Positions 27,573 to 36,554 of a stretch of DNA of 64,000 nt are shown piece by piece (within the stretch, counting starts at the first letter, position 1; each line of letters begins with the position of its first letter). The notes under the pieces were generated by a model that saw nothing but the letters and a program-made list of their open reading frames with translations, was not told where the DNA came from and did not search any database. The stretch covers positions 1 to 64,000 of the forward strand of contig NZ_BBMP01000023.1 in the NCBI RefSeq assembly GCF_000755245.1, in the 5' to 3' direction. Position numbers and translations under genes: made by a program. Origin of the DNA: Halococcus sediminicola. Lineage in GTDB: Archaea > Halobacteriota > Halobacteria > Halobacteriales > Halococcaceae.

Positions 27573-27666
27573 TAGCACCGACTGAAGACTTGTGAATGGT
27601 ACTTTAGATTTGCTCGCACATCCAGCAAATCGTGAAAGTTAACACCATGAAAAGTGTCTTTAAAAC

Positions 27667-27951
27667 ATGGTATCGGCGGAAACGGTCTTTTTAGCCGCGA
27701 CAACATTCCAGATTGTTTTCACTCTCCCCACACTCTTCGACAGAGGGTCTACTGTCCCTCGTGAAACAAGCATCCCCACTGCAATCGTTTGGCTCGTCTA
27801 TGGGGTGACGTATTTCACGATCTCCTATCCACTTGCGGGAATCGCAAGCATTGTGGGTGGGACTCTATGGGGACTTGTGGCCCTCTTTCGAGCTCGGTCA
27901 TCAGAGCAGGAGATTGACTACAACCCGAGCAATATTATTCCCGGTGACTGA
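27667..27951 (+). CDS. Small membrane protein, tandem paralogue 1
   Basis: The 94-residue protein has three hydrophobic segments (about 5-25, 38-60, 62-78) and a short acidic tail. I do not recognise the family. It is paralogous to 28120-28404: the blocks VPRETSIPT, YPLAGIASI and GGTLWGLVAL are shared and about two thirds of positions match. The repeated Pro-Leu-Ala-Gly and Gly-Gly-Thr-Leu-Trp-Gly motifs suggest packed helices, as in small transport or PQ-loop-like proteins, but this is a guess. The region is AT-rich. Confidence 0.6.
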   Translation: MVSAETVFLAATTFQIVFTLPTLFDRGSTVPRETSIPTAIVWLVYGVTYFTISYPLAGIASIVGGTLWGLVALFRARSSEQEIDYNPSNIIPGD

Positions 27952-28119
27952 TCTATTTCTCGCCGCTCCGGTTCGTTACTGCTGGATCCCATCGCCTGTG
28001 AGTCCTTCCCTTCACAAAAGCCTGAATAGAGATTCGCTGTCCGATCATGGCTTCAAATTCGCTCAGAGCGCAAAGTATCATAATACGGGATCGTTATTGA
28101 GGAAACCGTCTTCCACAAT

Positions 28120-28404
28120 ATGGTGACGGCAGAGGTTGTATTCTTGAGCGGCGCATTCATAAAGATATCAGTAATTCTTCTTATGCTCCTCGATAAGAAT
28201 TCCACTATTCCACGCGAGACAAGTATCCCGACTACAATTATTTGGTATGTCTACGGGGTAACATACTTCTCTATCTCCTATCCACTTGCGGGAATCGCAA
28301 GTATCCTTGGTGGGACTCTGTGGGGACTTGTAGCACTCTATCGAGCACGGTCGTCAGAACAGGACCCTGACTATAGCTTGGACGATATTATTTCCAGAGA
28401 CTGA
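28120..28404 (+). CDS. Small membrane protein, tandem paralogue 2
   Basis: The 94-residue copy has the same three hydrophobic segments as its neighbour. The first helix has diverged most (FLSGAFIKISVILLMLLD against FLAATTFQIVFTLPTLFD), while the second half (TSIP, YPLAGIASILGGTLWGLVAL) is almost unchanged. The 3' flanks also match (CTGATTCACTTCTCATCGCT against CTGATCTATTTCTCGCCGCT), so the duplication included downstream DNA. Function unknown. Confidence 0.6.
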   Translation: MVTAEVVFLSGAFIKISVILLMLLDKNSTIPRETSIPTTIIWYVYGVTYFSISYPLAGIASILGGTLWGLVALYRARSSEQDPDYSLDDIISRD

Positions 28405-28471
28405 TTCACTTCTCATCGCTCCGATTCATTGCTATAGGGATTAGCACTGATCCTCGGTTTTCACATTACAT

Positions 28472-28675
28472 ATCCCCGATTTGTTGGAAACCGATGTACG
28501 AGATACAGAGGTTATATCTGGCTTCTATCTGCAAGCCATCGCTGCCTCTCTACTTGGATGAATTCTTTTCAGAGAGGATATCACACTTACTGTGGTTGTG
28601 GGGTTGGCTGTCATCGTCTGTGGGTTCACTCTCACTGAGCGCCATCTTGTCCGGAAAATCTTGAGGACGAAGTGA
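28472..28675 (+). pseudogene. EamA/DMT transporter remnant (3' end, stop-interrupted)
   Basis: The frame reads IPDLLETDVRDTEVISGFYL and QAIAASLLG, then an in-frame TGA at 28558-28560, then ILFREDITLTVVVGLAVIV and CGFTLTERH before the stop. The last-helix pattern of the drug/metabolite transporter superfamily (ASLLGxxLFxExxT followed by a Gly-rich helix) is clear. The first eight or more helices are missing. Confidence 0.65.
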
Positions 28676-28704
28676 CTTTGCGGAGCGATACGAGACACTT
28701 ATCG

Positions 28705-29130
28705 ATGGAATTCGCAGAGATGGATTCGACCGTTTTGTTCGGCTTGACTACAATGGTGACGTGGGGGATCTGGATCATTCTGGGCAACGCTGCGGCGGAG
28801 TCTATCGACCCTAGAACTGCAGCCGCCATCTCGTATTTGACGGCGGGACTCCTTGCACTCGGATTTGTCGTCGTTTCTGACGCATCAGTCGCCGTCACTA
28901 TGCGAGGAGGGCTACTTGCTGGCGTGGCTGGCTTGTTTACCGGAATCGGCCTTATTTCGATGTACATGGGGTTCGCTCAAGGGTCAACGACAGTCGTCTC
29001 GACTCTCGGTGCCATGTACTTCGTCGTTGCAGCCATCATCAGTATGGGCGTGCTCGGAGATGAGATTACGATAACCAGATTCGTCGGCATCGCATTCGCA
29101 GTTGTTGGCGTTGTCTTGGTTGCTCGATAG
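28705..29130 (+). CDS. Half-size EamA/DMT-type transporter
   Basis: The 141-residue protein (from the ATG at 28705; a GTG at 28672 overlaps the upstream pseudogene stop) has one EamA domain with five helices, beginning DSTVLFGLTTMVTWGIWIIL and ending FVGIAFAVVGVVLVAR. Small five-helix DMT proteins assemble as dimers and transport drugs, lipid precursors or metabolites. The substrate is not evident. It follows a broken EamA gene on the same strand, suggesting an original array of paralogues. Confidence 0.75.
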   Translation: MEFAEMDSTVLFGLTTMVTWGIWIILGNAAAESIDPRTAAAISYLTAGLLALGFVVVSDASVAVTMRGGLLAGVAGLFTGIGLISMYMGFAQGSTTVVSTLGAMYFVVAAIISMGVLGDEITITRFVGIAFAVVGVVLVAR

Positions 29131-29567
29131 ACCACATCTACCGATTGGAGTGATTGGACGAGGATGCGAGTGACAGGTGACAGCGGGTTCTCGCTCGAAA
29201 TTTCGACCAGTGCTGTAAATAGACGAATGTACTATACTTGAGGTCGAAGGTCGGGTTGAAGCGAATTCACTCGCTCGAGCAGAATCTCTTTGGCGAATCG
29301 ATATGCAAGATACGCGCGCTCTATTCAGCAGAGGTTGTACGAACTGCCGAGTTTCTGGCAGGAGCGGCGTGCTGGATAGAGAGGATATAGACAGCAAACA
29401 GGACTAATTAATTTGATAGGGCTTTAGGAAGGCGTTCAGTATAGAGTTGCCTGTTCTATAGCCTCTAAATATGAAGACATCTGTTTACAAGTGTATATGA
29501 TGAGAGAGTATTCTCCCACAACCTGGAGGTATTCAGACAAAATTAAGTAGGATTACTGTAAACACCC
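29131..29567. other. Intergenic with interspersed repeat
   Basis: There is no gene. It contains repeat copy 1 (29276-29400); the remainder upstream of 29568 is AT-rich. Confidence 0.5.
29276..29400 (+). repeat. Interspersed repeat, copy 1
   Basis: The core starts TGCAAGATACGCGC at 29304, followed by CTCTATTCAGCA, GTACGAACTGCCGAGTTTC and the partly complementary GCTGGATAGAGAGG. The preceding CGAGCAGAATCTCTTTGGCG also matches the upstream flank of the copy at 49992. Confidence 0.7.
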
Positions 29568-29837
29568 TTGTCAACAATGGAATATAGCCCGAGAAAAATT
29601 TTTAAACTGCTTATTTATATCGGGGCTGTTGGTGGTCTGAGTGCTTGGGCGCTGTTTGTAGTCCCTTCTGGATTGAGAGGAACTATCTTTTCAGGGCCTC
29701 TTGCATTAGCGGCTATAGGGTATAGTATACTACTCTTCCAAAAAACTGTAGTGAAGATAGATCAGGCCATCCGCTTCGTACGATTGCATCATGACACTAC
29801 GGTTTACGGGTATCTCAGAGATATAGTTGCAAGATGA
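29568..29837 (+). CDS. Hypothetical two-helix membrane protein
   Basis: The 89-residue protein has two hydrophobic helices at residues about 10-32 (IFKLLIYIGAVGGLSAWALF) and 37-57 (IFSGPLALAAIGYSILLF), then an amphipathic basic tail (AIRFVRLHHDTTVYGYLRD). No family is recognised. The DNA is AT-rich relative to the window. The start could be the ATG at 29568 or at 29577. Confidence 0.45.
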   Translation: MSTMEYSPRKIFKLLIYIGAVGGLSAWALFVVPSGLRGTIFSGPLALAAIGYSILLFQKTVVKIDQAIRFVRLHHDTTVYGYLRDIVAR

Positions 29838-30121
29838 TATAAATACCACAACGGATTTTTAGTTGATATACTTCGTCGATTATAGAGGTTCTCAGAGTAA
29901 CCCATAGTTTTGCGCGAATCCTTCTCAGTAATTGGGAGATATAGCGTGAGAGATACAAAGACTGTATTCAGCAAAAGAATCATTTGATAGGACCTGAGAG
30001 AAAGCGACACAGTCGTTTAGTGGGTGAATAGACCAGCACGCAGTCTAACAGAAAGACCGCTTCTCCTCAAGACCACTACGCTGCGCCATACTTTTCCGGT
30101 GTATCTTCCTAGCGGAGACGT
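29838..30121. other. Intergenic, nothing recognised
   Basis: AT-rich sequence without a supported gene. AGCGGAGACGT just upstream of 30122 may be a ribosome-binding site for the kinase-like gene. Confidence 0.4.
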
Positions 30122-31231
30122 ATGTCCAGTGCCGGGGCAGAGCAATCGTCCACCGAGATCTCCGACGAGATGCTGGCCGAGATGGTCTGTCATCTACGGT
30201 CCTCTTGGACTCCAGTAAACATCGAACATATCGTGGAGGGCGTCAATTCCACGGTCGCCATCGATATCGATACGCCGACAGGAGAACAGAGAATCGTCCT
30301 CAAGGCTAGCACTAGCACTCACCCACTAGCTGAGGATCGATCTAGAGCCGAGCCGCGGGTCCTCTCGCTCCTCCAGCGAAAGACTGCTGTTCCGGTTCCA
30401 GCTGTGTTCGACACCTGCGACGACCACGAAACTTACCCGACCCCGTACTTCCTGATGGAGTACGTTGACGGGGAGACGATCAACCACGCTGACGCACCGA
30501 ATCTCCCGGTCGACGTCCGCGAGACGATCTTCCGTGAGGCTGGGCAGAATCTGGCGGAACTCCACACGCTTGGTCCCTTGGACGAAGTGGGTGACCTAGT
30601 GGGGAAGGACAACGAGGTATCGGTACTCGACACCCCAGATTCGCCGAGTTACGATGTCTTCCACGAGTGGCTACTCGACTCGTACGAGGAGACCCTCAAT
30701 CAACTTCTGGGGGAGGGTGGGTATTTTCCCGAACTCACGAAGGACCCGAACCGATTCGACGACCTCGTCCCTGAGATCCGAAACTACCTCAGAGAGACGG
30801 TTCCAAACCTCCTCCCACCAGAGCCAGCGACCTACTGCCACAAGGACTACCGATACGGAAATTTGGTGGTCGTCCCGGAAACCGGAGCGACACGTGCAGT
30901 CCTCGACTGGGCGAACCTCATGTCTGCTCCGCCGGGGTTCAATCTTGCAATCGCGGAATCGAAGCTACTGAAACCGGATTTGAACACGGATGCCGACGCA
31001 TCGGCAGGCCGCGCTGGCGAGTTGCGCCGGGCGCTCTGGGAGGGGTATGAATCGGTGCGCGATGGGTGGGCTTTCGATACGGCGACGCGCGATCGGATTC
31101 GTGTGTATCGACTCGCGTTTCGTCTGGACCAGATGGCCTGTCTTCCGCTATTCTCCCGTATCGACCCCACGCTGGATGACCGCGATGCTCGGGCCGCCGA
31201 ACATCGGGCATTCGCCGAACAGTATCTCTGA
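30122..31231 (+). CDS. APH/ChoK-type phosphotransferase
   Basis: The 369-residue protein has a protein-kinase-like fold that phosphorylates a small hydroxylated substrate. The N-lobe Gly loop is at about 38-48 (VEGVNSTVAIDID), the ATP-binding Lys is in RIVLKAS, the catalytic loop is CHKDYRYGNLVV (H240, D242, N247) and the metal-binding Asp is D263 in AVLDWAN. The region between lobes (PYFLMEYVDGETI) is the usual hinge. Relatives annotated as aminoglycoside phosphotransferases act on many substrates, including choline, homoserine and macrolides; the substrate here is unknown. Confidence 0.85.
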   Translation: MSSAGAEQSSTEISDEMLAEMVCHLRSSWTPVNIEHIVEGVNSTVAIDIDTPTGEQRIVLKASTSTHPLAEDRSRAEPRVLSLLQRKTAVPVPAVFDTCDDHETYPTPYFLMEYVDGETINHADAPNLPVDVRETIFREAGQNLAELHTLGPLDEVGDLVGKDNEVSVLDTPDSPSYDVFHEWLLDSYEETLNQLLGEGGYFPELTKDPNRFDDLVPEIRNYLRETVPNLLPPEPATYCHKDYRYGNLVVVPETGATRAVLDWANLMSAPPGFNLAIAESKLLKPDLNTDADASAGRAGELRRALWEGYESVRDGWAFDTATRDRIRVYRLAFRLDQMACLPLFSRIDPTLDDRDARAAEHRAFAEQYL

Positions 31232-31292
31232 GCGGAACACCAAACTCAGTACCTCACAAAGCTCGTTAGGTGAACGGCTGCTTGGTGGATTG

Positions 31293-31710
31293 ATGGAGGC
31301 CAACCAAGCAGCCAGTGAACTCACAGAGGACCAAGTCCTTAACTTTCTCGTCAATACCCTCGACGAGGAGATCGATATCGGACTCGGCGAGAACGCCAAT
31401 ATTGACTCCGAGGACATCTGGGACGTCCTCGTCGGCGCGACTGCCGACGAGGACTCAGTTACTCACCTTTGCGAGATTTCAGAGGAATCACCCCACGGCA
31501 ACACGATTCTTCACCACCTCCGAGCTCGAACGAATCGGCAAGACTCTCATCCAGCAAGACATCCTCGAAATTCTTCCAAATCGGCCGGTGGTGGTCGTCG
31601 CCGACCTCCACCTCCGTCCGTACTACGGCGAGGAGTACGACTCAAAGAACGAGCTCTACCAGTCCCTCGCCAAAGCTGGAACGACCACGTTCCACGGGTA
31701 CGCCAAAGCC
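31293..31710 (+). pseudogene. ISH3-family transposase remnant
   Basis: The 5' part begins MEANQAASELTEDQVLNFLV and continues ESPHGNTILHHLR. After a frameshift it goes on ELERIGKTLIQQDILEILP and VVVVADLHLRPYYGEEYDS to FHGYA. The first catalytic Asp (VADLHLRPYYG) and the characteristic NTILHHLR are diagnostic of ISH3/IS1595-like haloarchaeal transposases. The remaining two thirds are missing; the break lies next to the downstream DUF6788-like gene. Confidence 0.75.
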
Positions 31711-31711
31711 G

Positions 31712-32017
31712 ATGGCGAGCGTGAAAAATCGTCTTGCCAAGCAGAATGTCGCGGCGCTTTCGGACGCCCGCGAGTATCTCGACGAGCTAATCGAGTGGAA
31801 GCAGCGGCCGGTCGAGAACGACGATCTGCCGCAGGCGGCGGAGCCGGTTGGCGACGAGAACGATGGGAGAGAGGGAACGGTGGTCATGGAGAAAGTGACC
31901 TGTGGTGACGAAACGTGCAAATGCATGTCCGAGGGGGAGAAACACGGCCCGTACAAGTATCGCTACTATCGCATGAGCGACGGCACGCTCACCTCCAAGT
32001 ACATCGACAACGAGTGA
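31712..32017 (+). CDS. DUF6788-like Cys-rich protein
   Basis: The 101-residue protein begins MASVKNRLAKQNVAALSDAR with a helical N-terminal half. Its C-terminal domain is VTCGDETCKCMSEGEKHGPY followed by KYRYYRMSDGTLTSKYI. The CGxxxCxC plus HGPYxYRYYR pattern is that of DUF6788, short domains often associated with mobile DNA; the three Cys and the His probably bind a metal. The start overlaps the end of the ISH3 remnant, so the original 5' end may have been lost. Confidence 0.6.
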   Translation: MASVKNRLAKQNVAALSDAREYLDELIEWKQRPVENDDLPQAAEPVGDENDGREGTVVMEKVTCGDETCKCMSEGEKHGPYKYRYYRMSDGTLTSKYIDNE

Positions 32018-32449
32018 TACTGTTCATATTTTCTCTCGCTTCTCGTCCGACCTTGTGCAACAATCGTGGGTCGGAATATGCGAATTTGTTACATAAGGTA
32101 GCCGAAAGCCTCTGGAAGTGGTGGTTCTATCGGGACACTCCATAGCTACACGCGAACCTTCTTGCTAGTTGAGAAATACAGCATCGAGATAGAGAGGCTA
32201 TATCTTGCACATGGCCTCTATCGCGATCTCTCGCCTCAAAGTTCTCTAGCTGCTCCTGTAAGCAGTGGAGTGGCTGTGGACAGGGGAAAGTGGACTGAGC
32301 GGTGTAATTCCAAAAATGTGGTGCTAGGAAGAATTATATCAGTGCCCACACCCTGTAAGCAAGGATTGGAGGGGCTAAAAAGGACTCTGCGACCGGGTGG
32401 AAATGAACAGTATCGATAAACGCGCCTACTGATAGTCGGGTAGTTCTCT
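32018..32449. other. Intergenic, mostly interspersed repeat module C
   Basis: There is no gene. Most of the segment is the repeat at 32180-32350. Confidence 0.5.
32180..32350 (+). repeat. Interspersed repeat, module C copy
   Basis: It closely matches 45020-45185: shared blocks include GCCTCAAAGTTCTCT, GCAGTGGAGTGGCTG, GACTGAGCGGTGTAATTCC, ATGTGGTGCTAGGAAG and AATTATATCAGT. It begins with the right arm of the core inverted repeat (AGAGAGGCTATATCTTGCAC). Confidence 0.8.
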
Positions 32450-33166
32450 CTAATCATTGTAGTAATCAAACATCATGTTGAGTCCGCTGTTGATCTCTAG
32501 TATGAGAAGCCTCCACAGATTGGGGCGGTCGGTTGCTGTCTCCGAGAGCAGTTGGTGAATAGGTGCAAGATCGGCTTGGTGGGCTAGTGTTGCGGTCCGC
32601 TCGGGCAATTCATAGTGGATCCTTTTGAAGATCAACCTCCGTTTCTTGATGGTTTCAACGACCCCGCGCTCAGCCAGTCCCGACGTGACTAACTGTGAGG
32701 GGAGCCCAACCGGGCTATTGACCCGTCCACCGGTTTTCCGAAGCAAGTGGTATACCAAGTCCTCAATCTGGACACGCCCCTGGTCGTCTTGGAGTTTCTC
32801 ATGGAGGGATAGTATATGCGCTTCAAGTGAATGTTCTGGCCACGCTACTGTCGTGTTGGCTTTCTCTGCGCAAAGCACTGTATATGTACGTCGCCTCAGC
32901 AATCCCTTCTTTTCGCCCGGCACAAGTCGAATCGTTCCTTCCTGTTCATTAGCTAAGAAGGCCACTGCCAATAGTGCTCGACCAAGAACACTCCCCCGCG
33001 CTTTCGAATCGCTATGCAGGAGTCGTATATTTGTTTCTGGGCCTATTGATTTCGTATAATTCCCAATTCCTTTTGGATTTGCCGCCTTCAAATCAGACGA
33101 TAGCTCTTCGGTGTCGAACTGCTCTCCATTGAGAAATACTTGTTCGCTAAATGTCAATTCTGTCAT
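32450..33166 (-). CDS. Hypothetical protein, weakly GPP34-like
   Basis: The 238-residue protein starts MTELTFSEQVFLNGEQF (ATG at 33166; an ATG at 33190 is also possible). The arrangement of helices, LGRALLAVAFLANEQEGTIR then a Lys-rich turn, LVYHLLRKTGGRVNSPVGLP and later VETIKKRRLIFKRIHYELPE, recalls the Golgi phosphoprotein 3 (GPP34) fold found in archaea and actinobacteria, but the match is distant. No catalytic motif is visible. It is convergent with the repeat-rich DNA downstream. Treat it as unknown. Confidence 0.45.
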   Translation of the reverse strand: MTELTFSEQVFLNGEQFDTEELSSDLKAANPKGIGNYTKSIGPETNIRLLHSDSKARGSVLGRALLAVAFLANEQEGTIRLVPGEKKGLLRRRTYTVLCAEKANTTVAWPEHSLEAHILSLHEKLQDDQGRVQIEDLVYHLLRKTGGRVNSPVGLPSQLVTSGLAERGVVETIKKRRLIFKRIHYELPERTATLAHQADLAPIHQLLSETATDRPNLWRLLILEINSGLNMMFDYYND

Positions 33167-33190
33167 GGTATGATCTACTACAGCAGACAA

Positions 33191-33897
33191 TATAGCTGTT
33201 GCGAGACTGTCTAATCACCGATTTAGTATTTCCTCAACCGAGATATGGTTATCAAGCGCTTGATTAGGGCGCTGGAAATTGTCGTAGTGGACTTCGATTA
33301 ATTTAGTGCCGTCAAGGACCACACCCTGCGGCGGATCGAAGACGCCAGCGAGCTGTTGAATAGTGAAGGAGAGACATGACGGGCCCCATGCTCTGGACTG
33401 TGGTTGGGAGGGAATGGACTCCTCAACGCCAGAATTAGGTTGGTCACCGGGTTGTGAAGACTAAGCGCAGCACGTAACTGGCACACAGATGAGTTGAGAA
33501 AGGCGCTAAGCTTCGAACGGGGGTCTATCCTCCAATGGACACTAATCCGTGCATAATTAGTTGCTAAACTGACTAATTCGAGTGATCTAATTTGTCCGTC
33601 TCTCTGCGAGATACGCGCCCTGTATTCAGCAGCGTTTGTACGAACTGCCGAATTTCTGGCAGGAGCGGCGTGCTGAATAGAGAGGCTGTATTCAGTAAGA
33701 AATCACTGGCAGACAGCGGTCAGAGATTCCTCTCTTCTCAACACTCGGTATCTGTCGCCGCTTCTATTTCATCAAACAGGCTGTCGAGTGAAAACGGGTC
33801 ATCAGCTCTTCAGCCGACTACCCTCAGATACACAACACCACATCGTCAATCGTCTCCACCAGTTCTCCTTTTTGCTACTGACCGCCTATCGAAGTAC
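33191..33897. other. Intergenic with interspersed repeat
   Basis: It contains repeat copy 2 (33595-33720). An open frame from 33592 runs through the repeat into the gene at 33898, but the translated repeat (RDTRPVFSSVCTNCRISG) is not protein-like and is excluded. Confidence 0.5.
33595..33720 (+). repeat. Interspersed repeat, copy 2 (most complete core)
   Basis: The core starts at 33605 (TGCGAGATACGCGCCCTG). The left arm TATTCAGCA is matched by TGCTGAATA on the right, enclosing GTACGAACTGCCGAATTTC and TGGCAGGAGCGGCG; CTGCC and GGCAG can pair inside. After the right arm AGAGAGGCTG a second TATTCAG follows. Confidence 0.75.
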
Positions 33898-34941
33898 ATG
33901 GACGATGACACACAAGACGAAACAATGCACGGGCGGATGGACGAAAGCCGGCTGCGGTACTGGTTTTTGCTGGACGGCGACCGATGGCTGATTTCAGCCG
34001 GGCTGACTGTCGGTTTCTTTCTCGCCCTCCTCGTTGTCGGAGCGGTTGATCCCTCGACGTTTCGCGCAGTGTTTCGGAGCACAAATCAAGTTGGAATCAC
34101 CTTTCAAGCACTGATCGCCTCACTCATCACCGGAGTGACGCTCGTCGTGACGATTGGGCAGTTAGTGCTTTCACAGGAGTTCGGCTCGTTGGAGACACAG
34201 CGGGAACGGATGTCCGGTGCCGTCGAATTCCGCCACGATGCCGAGGAGGTGTTCGGCTCTGCGGGTCCGCCGGATCCAGGGACGTTTCTGCGCAAGCTCA
34301 TCGAATCGAGCATGACTCGGGCTGAAAACCTTGAGGACGCCATTGCTACGAATGACGACGATGAGTTACATGAACAGGTCGAGCGGTTCGTCGAGGACCT
34401 CACGGAGAACGCCAAAGAGGTCATCGACCAACTGGAAGACGTACAGTTCGGGGAATTCGAGCTGTTCCGAGCGGCGATGAACTACAACTACTCGTGGAAG
34501 ATTTTCGGCATACAGTGGCTCAGATCGGAGTACGAAGGGAGTCTGAGCGCTAGCGACGACGAGCTATTCGAGGAGTTGCTGGACGTACTCACGCTCTTTG
34601 GCATCACGCGAGGCCACTTCAAATCGATATACTATCAATGGGAACTCGTGCGTCTCCTCCGCTCAATCCTGGTTACAGCAATCCCTGCGCTGGTAGTCGC
34701 AACGGCGACACTACTCTTCTTGGAGCCGAATTCGTTTCAAGGGACCCTTCTCACGGTACCCACCATCATCTGGGTCGTCGGTGGGGCCTCGGCATTGTCT
34801 ACCACACCGTTTTTCGTTCTCACGTCGATAGTCCTCCGGGTTGCCACGATTGCAAAGCGGACGGGCGCAATTGGACCGTTCGTTCTTCACGAATCAGACA
34901 GAGGAGACGACATCGATCTTTATGACTCGGCGGCTCAATGA
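33898..34941 (+). CDS. Hypothetical four-helix membrane protein
   Basis: The 347-residue haloarchaeal protein has two N-terminal helices (WLISAGLTVGFFLALLVVGA and FQALIASLITGVTLVVTIGQ), a 160-residue acidic helical cytoplasmic region (SLETQRERMSGAVEFRHDAE onward), and two C-terminal helices (LLRSILVTAIPALVVATATL and TLLTVPTIIWVVGGASALST). No enzyme motif is seen. The ATG at 33898 is chosen because the upstream open frame is repeat DNA. The function is unknown. Confidence 0.65.
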   Translation: MDDDTQDETMHGRMDESRLRYWFLLDGDRWLISAGLTVGFFLALLVVGAVDPSTFRAVFRSTNQVGITFQALIASLITGVTLVVTIGQLVLSQEFGSLETQRERMSGAVEFRHDAEEVFGSAGPPDPGTFLRKLIESSMTRAENLEDAIATNDDDELHEQVERFVEDLTENAKEVIDQLEDVQFGEFELFRAAMNYNYSWKIFGIQWLRSEYEGSLSASDDELFEELLDVLTLFGITRGHFKSIYYQWELVRLLRSILVTAIPALVVATATLLFLEPNSFQGTLLTVPTIIWVVGGASALSTTPFFVLTSIVLRVATIAKRTGAIGPFVLHESDRGDDIDLYDSAAQ

Positions 34942-34964
34942 GGATGGGTTCGCACTTCTGGCTC

Positions 34965-35030
34965 TGCAAGATACGCGCCCTCTATTCAGCAGGAAGGCCA
35001 GTTGCTACCGTCGTGCTGAGAGGAAGGTAC
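34965..35030 (+). repeat. Interspersed repeat, copy 3 (short)
   Basis: TGCAAGATACGCGCCCTCTA then TTCAGCA, with a degenerate right arm (CGTGCTGAGAGGAAGG). It lies between the membrane protein and the recombinase gene. Confidence 0.65.
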
Positions 35031-35058
35031 ATTCTTTATGCGCGCACGTCAGTACGAG

Positions 35059-35763
35059 ATGGCTCATCATCCAAAATCCAGAAACGAGTGGGCGGAACGG
35101 CACCGAAAGGCACTGACCACCCGTCACACCCACGAGGACGTACTAAACGACCGCGAGTTCGAACTTCTGCTGGAAGCGTGTACAGCACTTCCAGATCCAC
35201 GGGGGTTCGAAGCGCGATTCGTCTGTCTGGTCGGTGGTCGACTCGGCCTCCGTGCCGGAGAGATAGCCCATTTCCAGACCTCGTGGATTGACTGGAATCG
35301 CCAGCTCATCAGGATTCCACGACATGAACCCTGTAGCTGTGGCTACTGTCGACGCCAAGCGGGACAAGAGGCAGAGCACAACGATCAACTCACCACAGCC
35401 GGCGCTCTCGCGTCACGCTGGCATCCGAAGACTATCGCCTCCGCCCGGTCGATCCCATTTGATCTGTCGCTCCGCATCGAGTTGTGCATCGAGCGATTTG
35501 CAAACCGCTACGACGGCTTTCCACGGTCACGGGCGACCGTCAACCGGCGGGTTCAGGAGGCCGCCGAAGAGGCCGATCTCACCGGACGAATCTATCCCCA
35601 CTGTCTGCGGGCGACGGCGGCCAGCTACCACGCGTACAAAGGCGTGGCCTCGGTCCCCTTACAGGCACTCATGGGATGGAGTGATCTCGCGACGGCCCAG
35701 AAATATATCCGGATATCTGGAACCGCCACCGCCGACGCACTCCGACAGGTGCACCACCGATAG
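35059..35763 (+). CDS. Tyrosine recombinase (XerC/D or phage-integrase type)
   Basis: The 234-residue catalytic-domain recombinase breaks and joins DNA through a Tyr-DNA intermediate. The first Arg is in LVGGRLGLRAGEIAH, the H-x-x-R is in YPHCLRATAASYHAY, the late His/Trp position is GWSDLATAQKY and the nucleophile Tyr is in the same block (QKYIRIS). A CSCGYC knuckle sits in the insertion that haloarchaeal relatives often carry. The N-terminal core-binding domain is short or absent. No phage genes or att repeats are recognisable nearby, so it may be a solitary genomic-island integrase. Confidence 0.85.
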   Translation: MAHHPKSRNEWAERHRKALTTRHTHEDVLNDREFELLLEACTALPDPRGFEARFVCLVGGRLGLRAGEIAHFQTSWIDWNRQLIRIPRHEPCSCGYCRRQAGQEAEHNDQLTTAGALASRWHPKTIASARSIPFDLSLRIELCIERFANRYDGFPRSRATVNRRVQEAAEEADLTGRIYPHCLRATAASYHAYKGVASVPLQALMGWSDLATAQKYIRISGTATADALRQVHHR

Positions 35764-36050
35764 CTGATCTCCCTTTTCTGGCAGTACATCCAGTACTGCA
35801 TAGAGAGTATGTCAGCATGACCGCGGAGGCTCTCATCAGACATCATTCCCAACCAAAGATACGATCATGCAGTAAAAGAAACGGCAGTGGAAGCTTATTC
35901 TGTGAAGAGACGTACTGATAGTATAGAATTGAACAGCGAACCCCCTCCCAGCATGGATACTCGACCTTGCAGAGGGCGATGCGTACTGGTCTCTCGGATC
36001 GCTCACCGTCCTAAGCGGGTCAAAACGGCTGACAGTAGTACACTACTCAA

Positions 36051-36554
36051 CTACGGACGCCACGACGTATTGAGTCCGACAGGGCGTCCCTGCTCCCACT
36101 CGACGGCGAAGACTGAATCTGGAAGCGAGTTGAGTCGTTGTTCCACGACATCAAGTGGGTGCGAGTCGATGAACTGTGCCCGTTGGTGATCGACAGCCGT
36201 TGCCCCATCGTTCACTTGCAGGTGAACCGGCCCGAGGTCATCGTGTGTGTCATCCTGATGCCACCCGACGAGCAGACTGCGCTCAGGCTCGATCCAGTTG
36301 AACCAGTAGTACTCGTACGGGTCGCTGGTCCGTAGTTGAAATCCGATCTCGACCCGCGCATCAGTCACCGGGTACTCGTCATCTTGAAGGAACTGCCGCG
36401 GGTTCACATTGGCGACGACCCGGTACGGGCCCGCCTCGCGCGGTTCAGCCCGTCGTCTTCGAACGTTCTCGAGCGCGCCGCTGAGTCGATTCTGGATGCG
36501 GTCGTGGAGCCGCTTGTTTTGCAAGTTCGCCCGATTAGCGAGGAAGACAACCAT
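36051..36554 (-). CDS. TumE-like toxin (DUF6516-type)
   Basis: The 167-residue protein has an N-terminal helical segment (ANLQNKRLHDRIQNRLSGAL) and a central beta-rich domain (DARVEIGFQLRTSDPYEYYW, FNWIEPERSLLVGWHQDDTH, LGPVHLQVND). This order of strands, an own-chain signal for a YxYxW strand, a Trp/His-Asp-Asp turn and a downstream His, is that of the TumE/DUF6516 toxin family. It starts at 36554 in a TAATG overlap with the HTH gene upstream, as in TumE-TumA pairs (though the order of partners varies). The family match is moderate; RNase activity is an assumption. Confidence 0.55.
   Translation of the reverse strand: MVVFLANRANLQNKRLHDRIQNRLSGALENVRRRRAEPREAGPYRVVANVNPRQFLQDDEYPVTDARVEIGFQLRTSDPYEYYWFNWIEPERSLLVGWHQDDTHDDLGPVHLQVNDGATAVDHQRAQFIDSHPLDVVEQRLNSLPDSVFAVEWEQGRPVGLNTSWRP

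Noticed and set aside
27131-27585. Several open frames over 80 codons on both strands
   Set aside because: They lie within a GC-rich IS200/IS605-derived element bounded by end hairpins; none shows TnpA or TnpB motifs.
33592-33897. 102-codon N-terminal extension of the membrane protein
   Set aside because: It is a translation of repeat copy 2 and not protein-like; the ATG at 33898 is used instead.
35059-35763. Provirus marked by the tyrosine recombinase
   Set aside because: No capsid, portal, terminase or replication genes, and no att-like direct repeats or tRNA gene seen nearby.
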